The notes under the pieces were generated by a model that worked only from the letters and a program-made list of their open reading frames with translations, ran no database searches and had not been told where the DNA came from. A stretch of 64,000 bases of DNA from positions 62,001-126,000 of the forward strand of contig NZ_CP063373.1 in assembly GCF_015160855.1 (NCBI RefSeq), read 5' to 3'. Shown one piece after another: positions 25,862 to 34,035 of this stretch. The position numbers and the translations under genes were made by a program. The stretch is from Streptomyces ferrugineus (GTDB lineage Bacteria > Actinomycetota > Actinomycetes > Streptomycetales > Streptomycetaceae). Each line of letters opens with the position of its first letter. The stretch's first letter is position 1.

Positions 25862-26131
25862 GCGGGCTCCTCTTCGGTGCGTGGTCTTCGCTACGAACTC
25901 TGTCCACATCGCCGGAAAGGTGAACGTCTGAGGTGACCGGAGTGGTTGATTCCCGGTGTGGCGAAATTGTGATGACGACTGAACCGGCAAGGCGTTACCG
26001 CAGGTTGACAGCGTTCTGCCGGGAGACCCACCATGTGCTCACACTGTGGCGGAAGTGACCAACGCGCCCGGTGTTTTAGACCATGGGGGTGTTGCGTCCC
26101 CCCGCACATGCACACGCCAGATGGGATACGC

Positions 26132-27064
26132 ATGTCCATAGCGAGACGTGTCATCGCGCGACGCCTGCTGGGGACGGGCGCCGCATCGCTCGCCCTGTGC
26201 GCGGCCACCGTCGCCTCCGCCTCCGGCGCCTGGGCCACCGGCTCGCACGGCGGCGACGGCTGGAAGTCCGGCGGCAGCTATCAGCCCGGCACCGGCGCGG
26301 GCACCGAAACGGCCACCGACCGCTGCCAGTTCTCGCTCGACGGCAAGAACTTCTACGACTCGGTCAAGGTCGACGACCAGAACCTGAAGGTCACCGACGA
26401 CGGCAAGGTCCACATCTCGGTCCGCGCCGCCGCCGACGCCGCGACCTGCACCGCCTCGCTCGCCTCCTACCTCGCCCACGGGCCGACCTTCGCCACCTCC
26501 GGCGAGCAGGTCTTCGTCGACTTCGACACCGTCACGGTCAAGCCGGGCGGCACCGACACCCTCGACATCGCCGTGCCCGACGCGGGCTGCTTCGGGCAGA
26601 TCGACCTGTACCGGGGCGCGGTGAAGTTCGACGGCAAGCTCGACGCCGACGACGGCTTCGAACATGGCGACCTGCCCAAGGGCCCGGACCGCCCGGTCAT
26701 CAAGGACAAGCTGATCGCGGCCTGGAACGGCGGCACGAAGGACTGCACGACGCCGCCCCCGGCGACCGAGGAGCCCCCGACCACACCGCCGGCCGAGCCG
26801 TCCGAGCCGCCGTCCGAGGAGCCGTCGACCCCGGCGGAGGAGACGACGCCGCCGGCCTCCGAGACCCCGTCGACCGAGACCCCGACCCCGGAGCCCTCCG
26901 ACTCGACATCGGCCCCGGCGCCCTCCCCCAACGGCGGCGGCGACCTCGCCAAGACCGGTGGCAGCAGCGCGACCGGCCCGATCGCGATCGGCGCGGTGGT
27001 GCTGATGGCGGGCGGTGCGGCGTTCGTGGTGGCGTCGAAGCGACGCCGTACGGCACGTTCCTGA
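26132..27064 (+). CDS. Sortase-anchored (LAxTG) surface protein
   Basis: 310 residues. A signal peptide (about 1-36, ASGAWA) precedes a globular region (about 45-215) containing two Cys-bearing segments (TDRCQFSLDGKNFYDSV; DAGCFGQIDLY). A long Pro/Glu/Ser/Thr linker follows, then the sorting signal LAKTG, a hydrophobic helix and the tail SKRRRTARS. This is a class E-type LAxTG signal, so the protein should be covalently linked to peptidoglycan. The class F sortase at 13.4-14.0 kb is not necessarily its enzyme. ATG at 26132. A strong terminator follows the stop codon. Confidence 0.85.
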   Translation: MSIARRVIARRLLGTGAASLALCAATVASASGAWATGSHGGDGWKSGGSYQPGTGAGTETATDRCQFSLDGKNFYDSVKVDDQNLKVTDDGKVHISVRAAADAATCTASLASYLAHGPTFATSGEQVFVDFDTVTVKPGGTDTLDIAVPDAGCFGQIDLYRGAVKFDGKLDADDGFEHGDLPKGPDRPVIKDKLIAAWNGGTKDCTTPPPATEEPPTTPPAEPSEPPSEEPSTPAEETTPPASETPSTETPTPEPSDSTSAPAPSPNGGGDLAKTGGSSATGPIAIGAVVLMAGGAAFVVASKRRRTARS

Positions 27065-27080
27065 TCGACAGCCGGCACAC

Positions 27081-27118
27081 GGAGGGGCCCGGGGTGGGTG
27101 ATCACCCCGGGCCCCTCC
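27081..27118 (+). terminator. Strong terminator after the LAxTG gene
   Basis: Perfect 16-bp inverted repeat GGAGGGGCCCGGGGTG (27081-27096) / CACCCCGGGCCCCTCC (27103-27118) with a 6-nt loop, 17 bp after the stop codon. Confidence 0.85.
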
Positions 27119-27322
27119 CGTTCGCCCGCCGGTCGGGGCGCCCGAAAACCGGTGGAACCGCGCCGTGTTGCGCCTTTACCGTGCTGCCGAGCCAAGTCAT
27201 CCAGCGAAGGACGTGCCCTTGTACACCGTGTGAGACCTCCCGAGTGCTGATCGGTCGCGCGTCGCGCCTCTGCGCCGCGCTGCTTTCTGCTGCGGACTTC
27301 TCACTGAAACCGGTGTACTCCT

Positions 27323-27871
27323 GTGCTCGAAAACTGGGTGGTCACGCCCACCTGCCTTCCGCTCGTCCTCCGCCGTTGCCGCACGTGCGCGTCCGAGCGC
27401 TTCCAGGCCAGCGGCAAATTCCGCGTCAACGCACACCACAAGCTCATCGACGCCTGGCTCCTGGTGCTCTGCACCGCCTGCGGCGAGACGGCGAAACTCA
27501 CGCTCCTGGAGCGGACGAACGTGCGCTCCATACGACCCGAGTTGCTGGACCGGCTCCATGACAACGACCCCGGCCTGACAGCGGAGCTGCTCCAGGATCC
27601 GGTCGTTCTCCGCCGCAATCGCATCGCCCTCGACTGGGACGACGCCTGGCGCCTCGACACCGGCGGCGCGGATCACCTGGACCGCGAGGTGATCGACGTC
27701 TCGGTCCGCTTCGCGGCGCGGATCCCCGTCCGGCCGGTGCGACTGGTCGCCGAAGGCTGCGGTCTCCCACGGGCCGAGGTCGAGCGACTGATCACGGAGG
27801 GAAGACTCGTCTCGGCCGTCCGACTGAGCGGCAGGCTGTGCGACGACTTCACCTTCACCCTCAAGCGCTGA
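27323..27871 (+). CDS. DUF1062 domain-containing protein
   Basis: 182 residues. The N-terminal part has a CxxC pair (RRCRTCAS) and a second (VLCTACGE), forming a probable zinc-ribbon. The remainder contains RIALDWDDAWRLDT and an S4-like C-terminal stretch (LPRAEVERLITEGRLVSA), consistent with DUF1062. Function is unknown; the zinc ribbon and S4-like motif hint at nucleic-acid binding. GTG at 27323. It converges on the nucleoside hydrolase gene with only 4 bp between stop codons. Confidence 0.78.
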   Translation: MLENWVVTPTCLPLVLRRCRTCASERFQASGKFRVNAHHKLIDAWLLVLCTACGETAKLTLLERTNVRSIRPELLDRLHDNDPGLTAELLQDPVVLRRNRIALDWDDAWRLDTGGADHLDREVIDVSVRFAARIPVRPVRLVAEGCGLPRAEVERLITEGRLVSAVRLSGRLCDDFTFTLKR

Positions 27872-27875
27872 GCGG

Positions 27876-28847
27876 TCAGGCGCCTTCCACCGTGGTCAGG
27901 TACAGCTTCACGAAGCGGGCCACGTCCACGTCCAACGCCACGTCCACCAGGGGCCGTTCGCTGGTGCCGGTGTGGAGTTCGGACTCGCCGTGGCGCAGGC
28001 GGCGGTCGACGATCGTCTGGCCGCGGGTCGGGCCGGGGGCCAGGGAGACCTCGACGGGGAGGAGGCTGGTGGTGATGCCCGCCGGGTCCACGACCGCGCA
28101 GACCGCGCCCGCGTCGCCGATGCCGCCGGCCTCGGGGTCGGGGGTGATGTCCGGTGCGGCGGGGCGGTGGGCCAGCAGTTCGCCGGCGAGACGGGTGCCG
28201 GGGTCCGCGCTCGCGCGCAGGCGTCGTACGTCCGTGCCGTCCACCACGACCTGCTGGAAGACGTCCAGGCCGTACATGGTGAGGGGCACCCCCGCGGTGA
28301 GCAGGATCGCGGCCGCCTCCGGGTCGTGCCAGATGTTGAACTCCGCGACCGGCGTGGCGTTTCCGCAGGCCACCGCGCCGCCCATGAAGACGATCCGCTC
28401 GATGTTGCGGGTCACCTCGGGGTGGCTGCGCAGCAGCAGGGCGATGTTGGTGAGGGGCGCGGTGGGGATCAGCGTCACCGGGCGCGGGGAGGCGAGGATC
28501 TCGCGGCGCAGCAGCGTCACCGCGTCCACGTCGACGGGGGCGCGCCGCGGGGCGGGCAGGCCGATGTCGCCCATGCCGTCCTCGCCGTGCACATGGCGTG
28601 CCGAGCGCGCGGGCTCGATCAGCGGCCGGCCGGCGCCCCGGGCGACGGGGATCTCGGGGGCCCCGGCCTGCTCCAGCACGGTCAGGGTGTTGCGTACGAC
28701 GCCGTCCACGTCGGTGTTCCCGGCCACACAGGTGACCGCGCGCACGTCGAGCCCCGGATGGCGTACGGCGAACAGCAGGGCCAGCGCGTCGTCGACGCCG
28801 GTGTCGCAGTCGATGATCACCGGAATGGACCGGCCGACGTGCGTCAC
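27876..28847 (-). CDS. Nucleoside hydrolase (inosine-uridine preferring family)
   Basis: 323 residues. The family fingerprint VIIDCDTGVDDALAL (about 10-24) provides the calcium-binding Asp cluster, and AEFNIWHDPEAA carries the expected Asn and Asp. The enzyme cleaves the N-glycosidic bond of ribonucleosides for salvage. The cytoplasmic protein has normal family length (310-330). Start ATG at 28847. It is not in an obvious operon. The base preference cannot be told from sequence. Confidence 0.9.
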   Translation of the reverse strand: MTHVGRSIPVIIDCDTGVDDALALLFAVRHPGLDVRAVTCVAGNTDVDGVVRNTLTVLEQAGAPEIPVARGAGRPLIEPARSARHVHGEDGMGDIGLPAPRRAPVDVDAVTLLRREILASPRPVTLIPTAPLTNIALLLRSHPEVTRNIERIVFMGGAVACGNATPVAEFNIWHDPEAAAILLTAGVPLTMYGLDVFQQVVVDGTDVRRLRASADPGTRLAGELLAHRPAAPDITPDPEAGGIGDAGAVCAVVDPAGITTSLLPVEVSLAPGPTRGQTIVDRRLRHGESELHTGTSERPLVDVALDVDVARFVKLYLTTVEGA

Positions 28848-29007
28848 GGCGGGCTCCCCTCGTCGCGGGTGCGGTGGCGGGCTCTACGAGAGCGACCTTA
28901 CGGTGTGCTGTAGGTGGAGTGCGTCGTCGTATGGCGTCGCCGTGCGGTCATGTGCTCGCGGCGACGCCATGCGGCGTCTTTTTGCGCCCTGGAGTGGCGT
29001 GTGCGTG

Positions 29008-30252
29008 TCACGGGGCGTCCCAGAGTTCTGGGGCGCGCGCCGCTGACCTGGCCGCGATCCGGGCCACCAGTTCCGCTCCCGGTACGGCCCCCGGCCTGCG
29101 CCCGTCCCGCAGCCGTACGGCCGCGGGCCCGCCGTCCGCCTCCGCCTCCCGCTCCCCGATGACCGCCTGGTACGGCACGAGGCGTGCCGCGCGGACGCGG
29201 GCGCCCAGGCTGCCGTGCTCGGGGCCGGCGAGTTCCGCGCGCACACCCATTCGGCGGGCTCGGTGCAGCAGTTTCTCGGCCGGTCCCCGCTGGGCCTGCG
29301 CCACCGGCAGGATCAGCAGCTGCACGGGCGCCAGCCAGACCGGGAAGGCGCCGCCGTGCTGCTCGATGAGATGCGCCACGGCCCGCTCGACGCTGCCGAT
29401 GACGCTGCGGTGCACCATGACCGGGCGGTGCTTGGCTCCGTCGGGGCCGATGTAGTGCAGGTCGAAGCGTTCTGGCTGGTGGAAGTCGATCTGGACGGTG
29501 GACAGGGTCGCCTCACGGCCCGCCGGGTCGGCGATCTGGACGTCGATCTTGGGGCCGTAGAACGCGGCCTCGCCCTCGACCGCCTCATACGGGATGCCGG
29601 AGCCGTCCAGGACCTCCCTGAGCAGCGCGATCGCGCGGCGCCACAGCTCGGGATCGGCGACGTACTTGCCCCGGCCGCCGCCCCCGCAGGGCAGGGAGAG
29701 ACGGTGGCGTACGGCCTTGATCCCCAGATCGGCGTAAGCGCGGGCGATGAGTTTCAGGGCGGCGCGGGCCTCGTCGACCGCCTGGTCGAGGGTGCAGAAG
29801 ACATGGGCGTCGTTGAGGTGGATCGCCCGGACCCGGGTGAGTCCGCCCAGGACCCCCGACAGCTCGGACCGGTACATGCCGCCCAGCTCGGCCATGCGCA
29901 AGGGCAGCTCGCGGTAGCTGTGGGACCGGGAACGGTAGATCAGGGCGTGGTGCGGGCACAGGCTCGGACGCAGGACGACCTGTTCGGCGCCCAGCTCCAT
30001 CGGGGGGAACATGTCGTCGCTGTAGTGGTCCCAGTGCCCGGAGATCTCGTACAGCTCGCGCTTGCCGAGCACGGGCGAGTACACGTGCCGGTACCCGGCC
30101 TCGCGTTCCGCTTCCCGGATGTACTCCTCCAGCACATGCCGGACGATCGCCCCGTCCGGCAGCCAGTACGGCAGGCCCGCGCCCATCAGGGGATCGGTGT
30201 CGAAGAGGTCGAGCTCGCGGCCGAGTCGGCGGTGGTCGTACCGGTCGTTCAT
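29008..30252 (-). CDS. Threonyl-tRNA synthetase-like protein lacking the N-terminal TGS and editing domains
   Basis: 414 residues against about 640-690 for a housekeeping ThrRS. It begins directly at the class II catalytic core. Motif 2 (RMAELGGMYRSE), motif 3 (HRSVIGSVERAV) and the zinc ligands Cys (RPSLCPHH), His (NDAHVFC) and His (motif 3) are all present. The anticodon-binding domain (WLAPVQLLILPV onward) is also present. The TGS and serine-editing domains are absent. ATG at 30252 has GGAGGAG upstream. Such short ThrRS copies are secondary or inhibitor-insensitive versions. A possible Thr attenuator precedes it. A housekeeping thrS should exist elsewhere. Confidence 0.88.
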   Translation of the reverse strand: MNDRYDHRRLGRELDLFDTDPLMGAGLPYWLPDGAIVRHVLEEYIREAEREAGYRHVYSPVLGKRELYEISGHWDHYSDDMFPPMELGAEQVVLRPSLCPHHALIYRSRSHSYRELPLRMAELGGMYRSELSGVLGGLTRVRAIHLNDAHVFCTLDQAVDEARAALKLIARAYADLGIKAVRHRLSLPCGGGGRGKYVADPELWRRAIALLREVLDGSGIPYEAVEGEAAFYGPKIDVQIADPAGREATLSTVQIDFHQPERFDLHYIGPDGAKHRPVMVHRSVIGSVERAVAHLIEQHGGAFPVWLAPVQLLILPVAQAQRGPAEKLLHRARRMGVRAELAGPEHGSLGARVRAARLVPYQAVIGEREAEADGGPAAVRLRDGRRPGAVPGAELVARIAARSAARAPELWDAP

Positions 30253-30283
30253 GGCTACTCCTCCGGATGAACGGACGAGCACC

Positions 30284-30395
30284 CACGACGAAGCCCCGGG
30301 GCACTCGCCCCGGGGCTTGGTGATTCGCTCAGCTGTCAGCGCGGCGCCGGGACGGGGTCCGGCGTCGTCGTCAGAGACGGATCGGCGCGCTGCAT
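30284..30395 (-). promoter_or_regulatory. Possible ribosome-mediated threonine attenuator upstream of the ThrRS-like gene
   Basis: On the minus strand an ATG at 30395 opens a 19-codon reading frame (MQRADPSLTTTPDPVPAPR) with three successive ACG Thr codons (30363-30371). Its TGA (30336-30338) is followed 17 bp later by a perfect 12-bp hairpin AAGCCCCGGGGC (30291-30302) / GCCCCGGGGCTT (30307-30318). The bases just after the hairpin (TCGTCGT, 30291-30285) can pair with the ACGACGA of the Thr codons. This is the layout expected for attenuation. The weakness is that the frame is also the tail of a longer 72-codon ORF, and no SD precedes the short ATG. Confidence 0.5.
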
Positions 30396-30554
30396 GGGGG
30401 GACCGTAACAGGGGGTGGGTGACGATGTCCCGGTGATTTCACCCGCTGCCCGTGCCGGGCCCGCGTTCGCCGCCAGGATCAACGTGGCCACGGCGACCAC
30501 CGCGGCGGCGACGCCTCGGGTGTAGCGTCCGGCGGTGCTGGTGCGTTCCTGCAC
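30336..30554 (-). CDS. Possible small secreted protein, or extended leader ORF
   Basis: 72 codons from GTG at 30554. The N-terminus looks like a Sec signal peptide (GVAAAVVAVATLILAANAGPARA), leaving a ~35-residue Pro/Thr-rich mature part. A GAGG lies about 6 bases before the GTG. The last 19 codons are the Thr-containing leader described separately. The two readings compete: a tiny exported protein with a terminator, or a short regulatory leader. The divergent palindrome at 30575-30605 could serve this ORF and the XRE-TPR gene together. Confidence 0.35.
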   Translation of the reverse strand: MQERTSTAGRYTRGVAAAVVAVATLILAANAGPARAAGEITGTSSPTPCYGPPMQRADPSLTTTPDPVPAPR

Positions 30555-30574
30555 GGCGACCTCGCAACAGCATT

Positions 30575-30605
30575 GGGTTAACCACGCTTAATACGCGGTT
30601 TAACC
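30575..30605. promoter_or_regulatory. Dyad in the divergent promoter region of the XRE-TPR gene
   Basis: GGTTAACC (30576-30583), 13-bp spacer, GGTTTAACC (30597-30605), in an AT-rich patch 48 bp before the XRE-TPR start. The self-complementary half sites are a plausible operator for the XRE protein; TTAATAC in the spacer could be a -10 element. Confidence 0.5.
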
Positions 30606-30652
30606 TAGGGCTGTTGGACTCGAACGGCAAGGGCGCCAGGGGGAGTTGAGCA

Positions 30653-32002
30653 ATGTCGGACCGTGACGACCCGGGGACGATCGGGCGAAGAGTGCAGCAG
30701 TTGCGGGCCGATCGCGGGCTGACGCAGCGGCAGTTGGCGGAACCGGCCTACACCCCCGCCTATATCTCCACCCTGGAGGCCGGCCGCGTCCGCGCCTCCG
30801 ACGACGCGCTGCGGCACATCGCCGAGCGGCTCGGCGTCGCCTTCGAGGAACTCGCGACCGGGCGGCCCGCGCATCTCGTCACGGATCTGCGGCTCAGACT
30901 GACCGAGGCCCAGCGCGTTCTCGCCACCGGCGACGCCGAGGCCGCCGTGGCGCAGTACACGGTGCTGCTCGCGGAGGCGGACGCGCACGGGTTCGCCGAG
31001 GAGCGGGCCGCCGCGCTGCTCGGGCTCGGCGAGTGCGGGATCGACGCCGGTGAACTCACCGCCGCCCGGCGCCACTTCGAGCACGCCGAGCAGGTACTCG
31101 CCGACGCCGACGCGCCACTGCCCGCCCGCGTCCCGGCGCTGCGCGGGCGGGCCGTGTCCCACTACCTCGCCGGTGAGCTGCGGTACGCCGTCTACCTCCT
31201 CGAAACCACCCTCGACGAGCTCAATCGCGGCGGACTGCACGACCCCGACGCCCTGCTGCTGCTCTACGCCAGCGTCATCGGCCCCTACATGGACATGGGC
31301 GCCCACGCCCGCGCCGCCCAGGCCGCCGAGTACGCCCTCGCCCTCGCCCCGCAGGCCGGCGACCCGGCCCTGGTCGCCCGGATGCACCGGTCCGTCGCCC
31401 GCACCCTGCTCGCCGAGGGCCGTATCGCCGAGGCCGACGCCTCCCTCGCCAAGGCCGCCGAGCTGTACCGGCACCTGCAGATCCGTACCGAACTCGCCAA
31501 CTGCCACTGGATGCGCGGCTACGTCTACGCCCAGAACGGCGACCTGGAGCGCGCCGAGGCCGAGCTGCGCGAGGCGCAGACCATGCTCACCGCCAGGCGC
31601 GCCGCCCTCTACACCAGCCAGGTCGCCGTCGAGCTGGCCGACGTACTGCACCGGCGCGGCAAGTCGCAGGAGGCGGCCGGCTTACTGCACGAGGTGCTCA
31701 GCGACCTCAGCCCGGAACGCGGCGCGCTGCACTCGGCCGCCGCCCACCGCCTCCTCGGCATCATCGCCGAGGACGCCCGTGACACCGAGGCCGCCGAGGA
31801 GCACTACGTCCGCGCCCTGAGCCTGCTGGAGCGCGCGGGCGCGGCCGGTGACCTGGCCGACCTGTGCCGGCTGCTGGGCGACCTGCTGCGCCGCGGCGGC
31901 CGGGTGGAGGCGGCGCTGGACGCGTACCGGACGGGGCTCGGGCACCGTACGGCCCCCGGCACCACCACCCTGGGTCCCGCACCCGCACAGCCTCCTCTGT
32001 GA
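30653..32002 (+). CDS. XRE-family transcriptional regulator with TPR domain
   Basis: 449 residues. The N-terminal helix-turn-helix (IGRRVQQLRADRGLTQRQLAE ... YISTLEAGRVRAS, about 9-60) is followed by about eight tetratricopeptide repeats to the C-terminus. TPR-containing XRE regulators often sense a peptide or protein ligand. A TTA leucine codon at residue 344 (31682-31684) should make translation depend on the bldA tRNA, linking the gene to development or secondary metabolism. ATG at 30653 after GGGGGAGTTGAGCA. The upstream dyad may be its own operator. Confidence 0.85.
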   Translation: MSDRDDPGTIGRRVQQLRADRGLTQRQLAEPAYTPAYISTLEAGRVRASDDALRHIAERLGVAFEELATGRPAHLVTDLRLRLTEAQRVLATGDAEAAVAQYTVLLAEADAHGFAEERAAALLGLGECGIDAGELTAARRHFEHAEQVLADADAPLPARVPALRGRAVSHYLAGELRYAVYLLETTLDELNRGGLHDPDALLLLYASVIGPYMDMGAHARAAQAAEYALALAPQAGDPALVARMHRSVARTLLAEGRIAEADASLAKAAELYRHLQIRTELANCHWMRGYVYAQNGDLERAEAELREAQTMLTARRAALYTSQVAVELADVLHRRGKSQEAAGLLHEVLSDLSPERGALHSAAAHRLLGIIAEDARDTEAAEEHYVRALSLLERAGAAGDLADLCRLLGDLLRRGGRVEAALDAYRTGLGHRTAPGTTTLGPAPAQPPL

Positions 32003-32076
32003 GGAACCCGAGCCTGCGCACAGCCGCGACCGGTTAGCCTTCGCAGAGCTATTCGAACAGGGTGGGGACAGGCACG

Positions 32077-33081
32077 GTGGAGAACCAGCGGACCGTGGTC
32101 GACGGACTGCGGCTCGGCATACGCACGCTCGTGTACACCGTGCTCGGCGGCGCCGCGCTCATCGCCATCGCCACCGTCGCCTCCGTCCTCGGGCCCATGC
32201 TCGCCCTCGACCTCTACACCCCGCCCGTCGCCGCCTGGTGGACCGTGTTCACGGCGATCGCGGTGCAGGGCGTGCCCTTCCTGCTGCTGGGCACCGTCGT
32301 CTCGGCGGCGATCGGGGCCTTCGTGCCGGAGAAGGTCTTCAGCAGGCTGCTGCCGCGCAACCAGGCCCTCGCCGTGCCCGTCGCCGGGGCGGCCGGTGTC
32401 GTCCTGCCGGGCTGCGAGTGCGCGTCCGTGCCCGTGGCCGGCAGCCTGATGCGCCGCGGGGTCGCGCCCGCGGCCGCCCTCGCCTTCCTCCTGTCCGCTC
32501 CCGCCATCAACCCGGTGGTGCTGGTCGCCACGTCCGTCGCCTTTCCCGGGCAGCCCGAGATGGTGCTCGCCCGGCTCGTCGCCTCACTGTCCACGGCCGT
32601 GGTGATGGGCTGGCTGTGGGCCCGCTTCGGCCGCGAGCAGTGGCTGCGGCCGCCCAGACGGCACGCCGACCCGACCGCCACCGGCCTGCGCGCCTTCACC
32701 GCCGGCCTGCAGCACGACTTCCTGCACGCGGGCGGCTTCCTGGTGCTGGGTGCGGCGGCCGCGGCGACCTTCAACATCGTCGTGCCGCGGTCGGTGCTGG
32801 ACCTGTTCACCGGGTCGGTGTGGCTGTCGGTGCTGCTGCTGGCGCTGCTGGCGGTCGTGCTGTGCGTGTGCAGCGAGGCGGACGCCTTCGTCGCGGCCTC
32901 CCTCAGCGGCTTCTCGCCGACCGCGCGGCTGGCGTTCATGGTGGTCGGCCCGATGGTGGACCTGAAGCTGATCGCCCTCCAGGCGGGCACCTTCGGGCGG
33001 TCCTTCGCGCTCCGGTTCTCGTCCGTGACATGGGTGGTGGCCGTGGTGAGCAGCGTGCTGGTGGGGTGGTGGCTGCTGTGA
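32077..33081 (+). CDS. UPF0718/YraQ-type permease
   Basis: 334 residues with eight to ten transmembrane helices arranged as an inverted pair. Conserved motifs are GVVLPGCECASVPVAGSLMRRG with two Cys and FLLSAPAINPVVL in the first half, and VLCVCSEADAFVAASL in the second. This is the YraQ/UPF0718 permease family, proposed metal or small-molecule exporters. GTG at 32077 is chosen over GTG at 32062. The stop codon overlaps the next gene start (GTGA). The partner gene is the usual TIGR03943 neighbour. Confidence 0.82.
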   Translation: MENQRTVVDGLRLGIRTLVYTVLGGAALIAIATVASVLGPMLALDLYTPPVAAWWTVFTAIAVQGVPFLLLGTVVSAAIGAFVPEKVFSRLLPRNQALAVPVAGAAGVVLPGCECASVPVAGSLMRRGVAPAAALAFLLSAPAINPVVLVATSVAFPGQPEMVLARLVASLSTAVVMGWLWARFGREQWLRPPRRHADPTATGLRAFTAGLQHDFLHAGGFLVLGAAAAATFNIVVPRSVLDLFTGSVWLSVLLLALLAVVLCVCSEADAFVAASLSGFSPTARLAFMVVGPMVDLKLIALQAGTFGRSFALRFSSVTWVVAVVSSVLVGWWLL

Positions 33082-33848
33082 GGCGGTACGGGCCGACGGT
33101 ACTGCTGCTCCTGACGGGCGCGGCGATCCTGCGGATATCGCTGTTCAGCGAGCTGTACCTGCGGTATGTGCAGGCGGCGCTGCGGCCGTATCTGGTGGTG
33201 TCCGGGTGCGTGCTCGTCGCGCTGGGGGCGGTGGCGGCGCTCGTACGGCGGCGGGAGGGGACGGACGGGGACGAGGAGGATGAGGAGGACGAGGAGGACG
33301 AGGGGGAGAAAGAGGAGACGGACGACGGGCACGACCACGGTCACGACCACGGCCACAGCCCTCGAATCGCCTGGCTCCTCACCCTTCCCGCCCTCGCCCT
33401 CCTGCTCTTCCCGCCCCCCGCCCTCGGCTCCTACAGCGCCGAGCTCGAGGCGGAGCAGCGTGCGGAGCAGGGCATCGGGACCTTCCCCGCGCTGCCGGCC
33501 GGGAACCCGGTGGAGCTGACGCTGGCCGAGTTCGGCTCGCGGGCGCTCTACGACAGCGGACGGTCGCTGTCGGGCCGTACCGTCCGGCTGACCGGCTTCG
33601 TCACCCGCGACGACGACGGCACCTGGTACGTCACCCGCCTCCTCATCGCCTGCTGCGCCGCCGACGCCACCACCAGCAAGGTCGAGATCCGGGGCGAGGC
33701 GGCTCCGCCGGTCGAGGCGTGGGTCACCGTCACCGGTACTTGGCGGCCCGAGGGAGGGCTCGGCACCGACGCGGCGTGGCCGCCGGTGCTGGACGCGGGG
33801 GCGGTGCGTCGGGTCGCGCAGCCGGCCAATCCGTACGAGAAGCGGTGA
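33078..33848 (+). CDS. TIGR03943-family (YcgQ-like) membrane protein with acidic/His-rich linker
   Basis: 256 residues. Two N-terminal helices (about 5-60) are followed by a striking cytoplasmic or loop segment. It is almost purely Asp/Glu (DEEDEEDEEDEGEKEE) and then His (DGHDHGHDHGHS). A third helix and a C-terminal soluble OB-like domain (GRTVRLTGFVTRDDDGTWYVTR ... ACCAADAT) follow. It pairs with the YraQ-type permease and is translationally coupled to it by GTGA. The His/acidic block is a likely divalent-metal-binding site. GTG at 33078. Confidence 0.8.
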   Translation: MRRYGPTVLLLLTGAAILRISLFSELYLRYVQAALRPYLVVSGCVLVALGAVAALVRRREGTDGDEEDEEDEEDEGEKEETDDGHDHGHDHGHSPRIAWLLTLPALALLLFPPPALGSYSAELEAEQRAEQGIGTFPALPAGNPVELTLAEFGSRALYDSGRSLSGRTVRLTGFVTRDDDGTWYVTRLLIACCAADATTSKVEIRGEAAPPVEAWVTVTGTWRPEGGLGTDAAWPPVLDAGAVRRVAQPANPYEKR

Positions 33849-34035
33849 GTGCCGCGCCGGGGTCGTCGGTCGTCCGCCGCGTCGTCGTGGCTGGTCGCGC
33901 CCGCGCGGCGGAGCCGCATATCGATACAGCCCCGCGCCCCTTGGGGGACGCTGCGGTGCCGTCGGGTTTCGGTGGACGTGCCACGGGTAGTCGGCCGGAG
34001 CCAGGAGGCCGCGCTCGGAAAACGAGGAGGCTGCC

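Noticed and set aside
26005..26010. TTGACA as a -35 box for the LAxTG gene
   Set aside because: No -10-like hexamer lies 16-19 bp downstream.
30284..30395. T-box riboswitch upstream of the ThrRS-like gene
   Set aside because: No T-box bulge consensus or stem I pattern visible; the hairpin and Thr codons fit attenuation or a plain terminator better.
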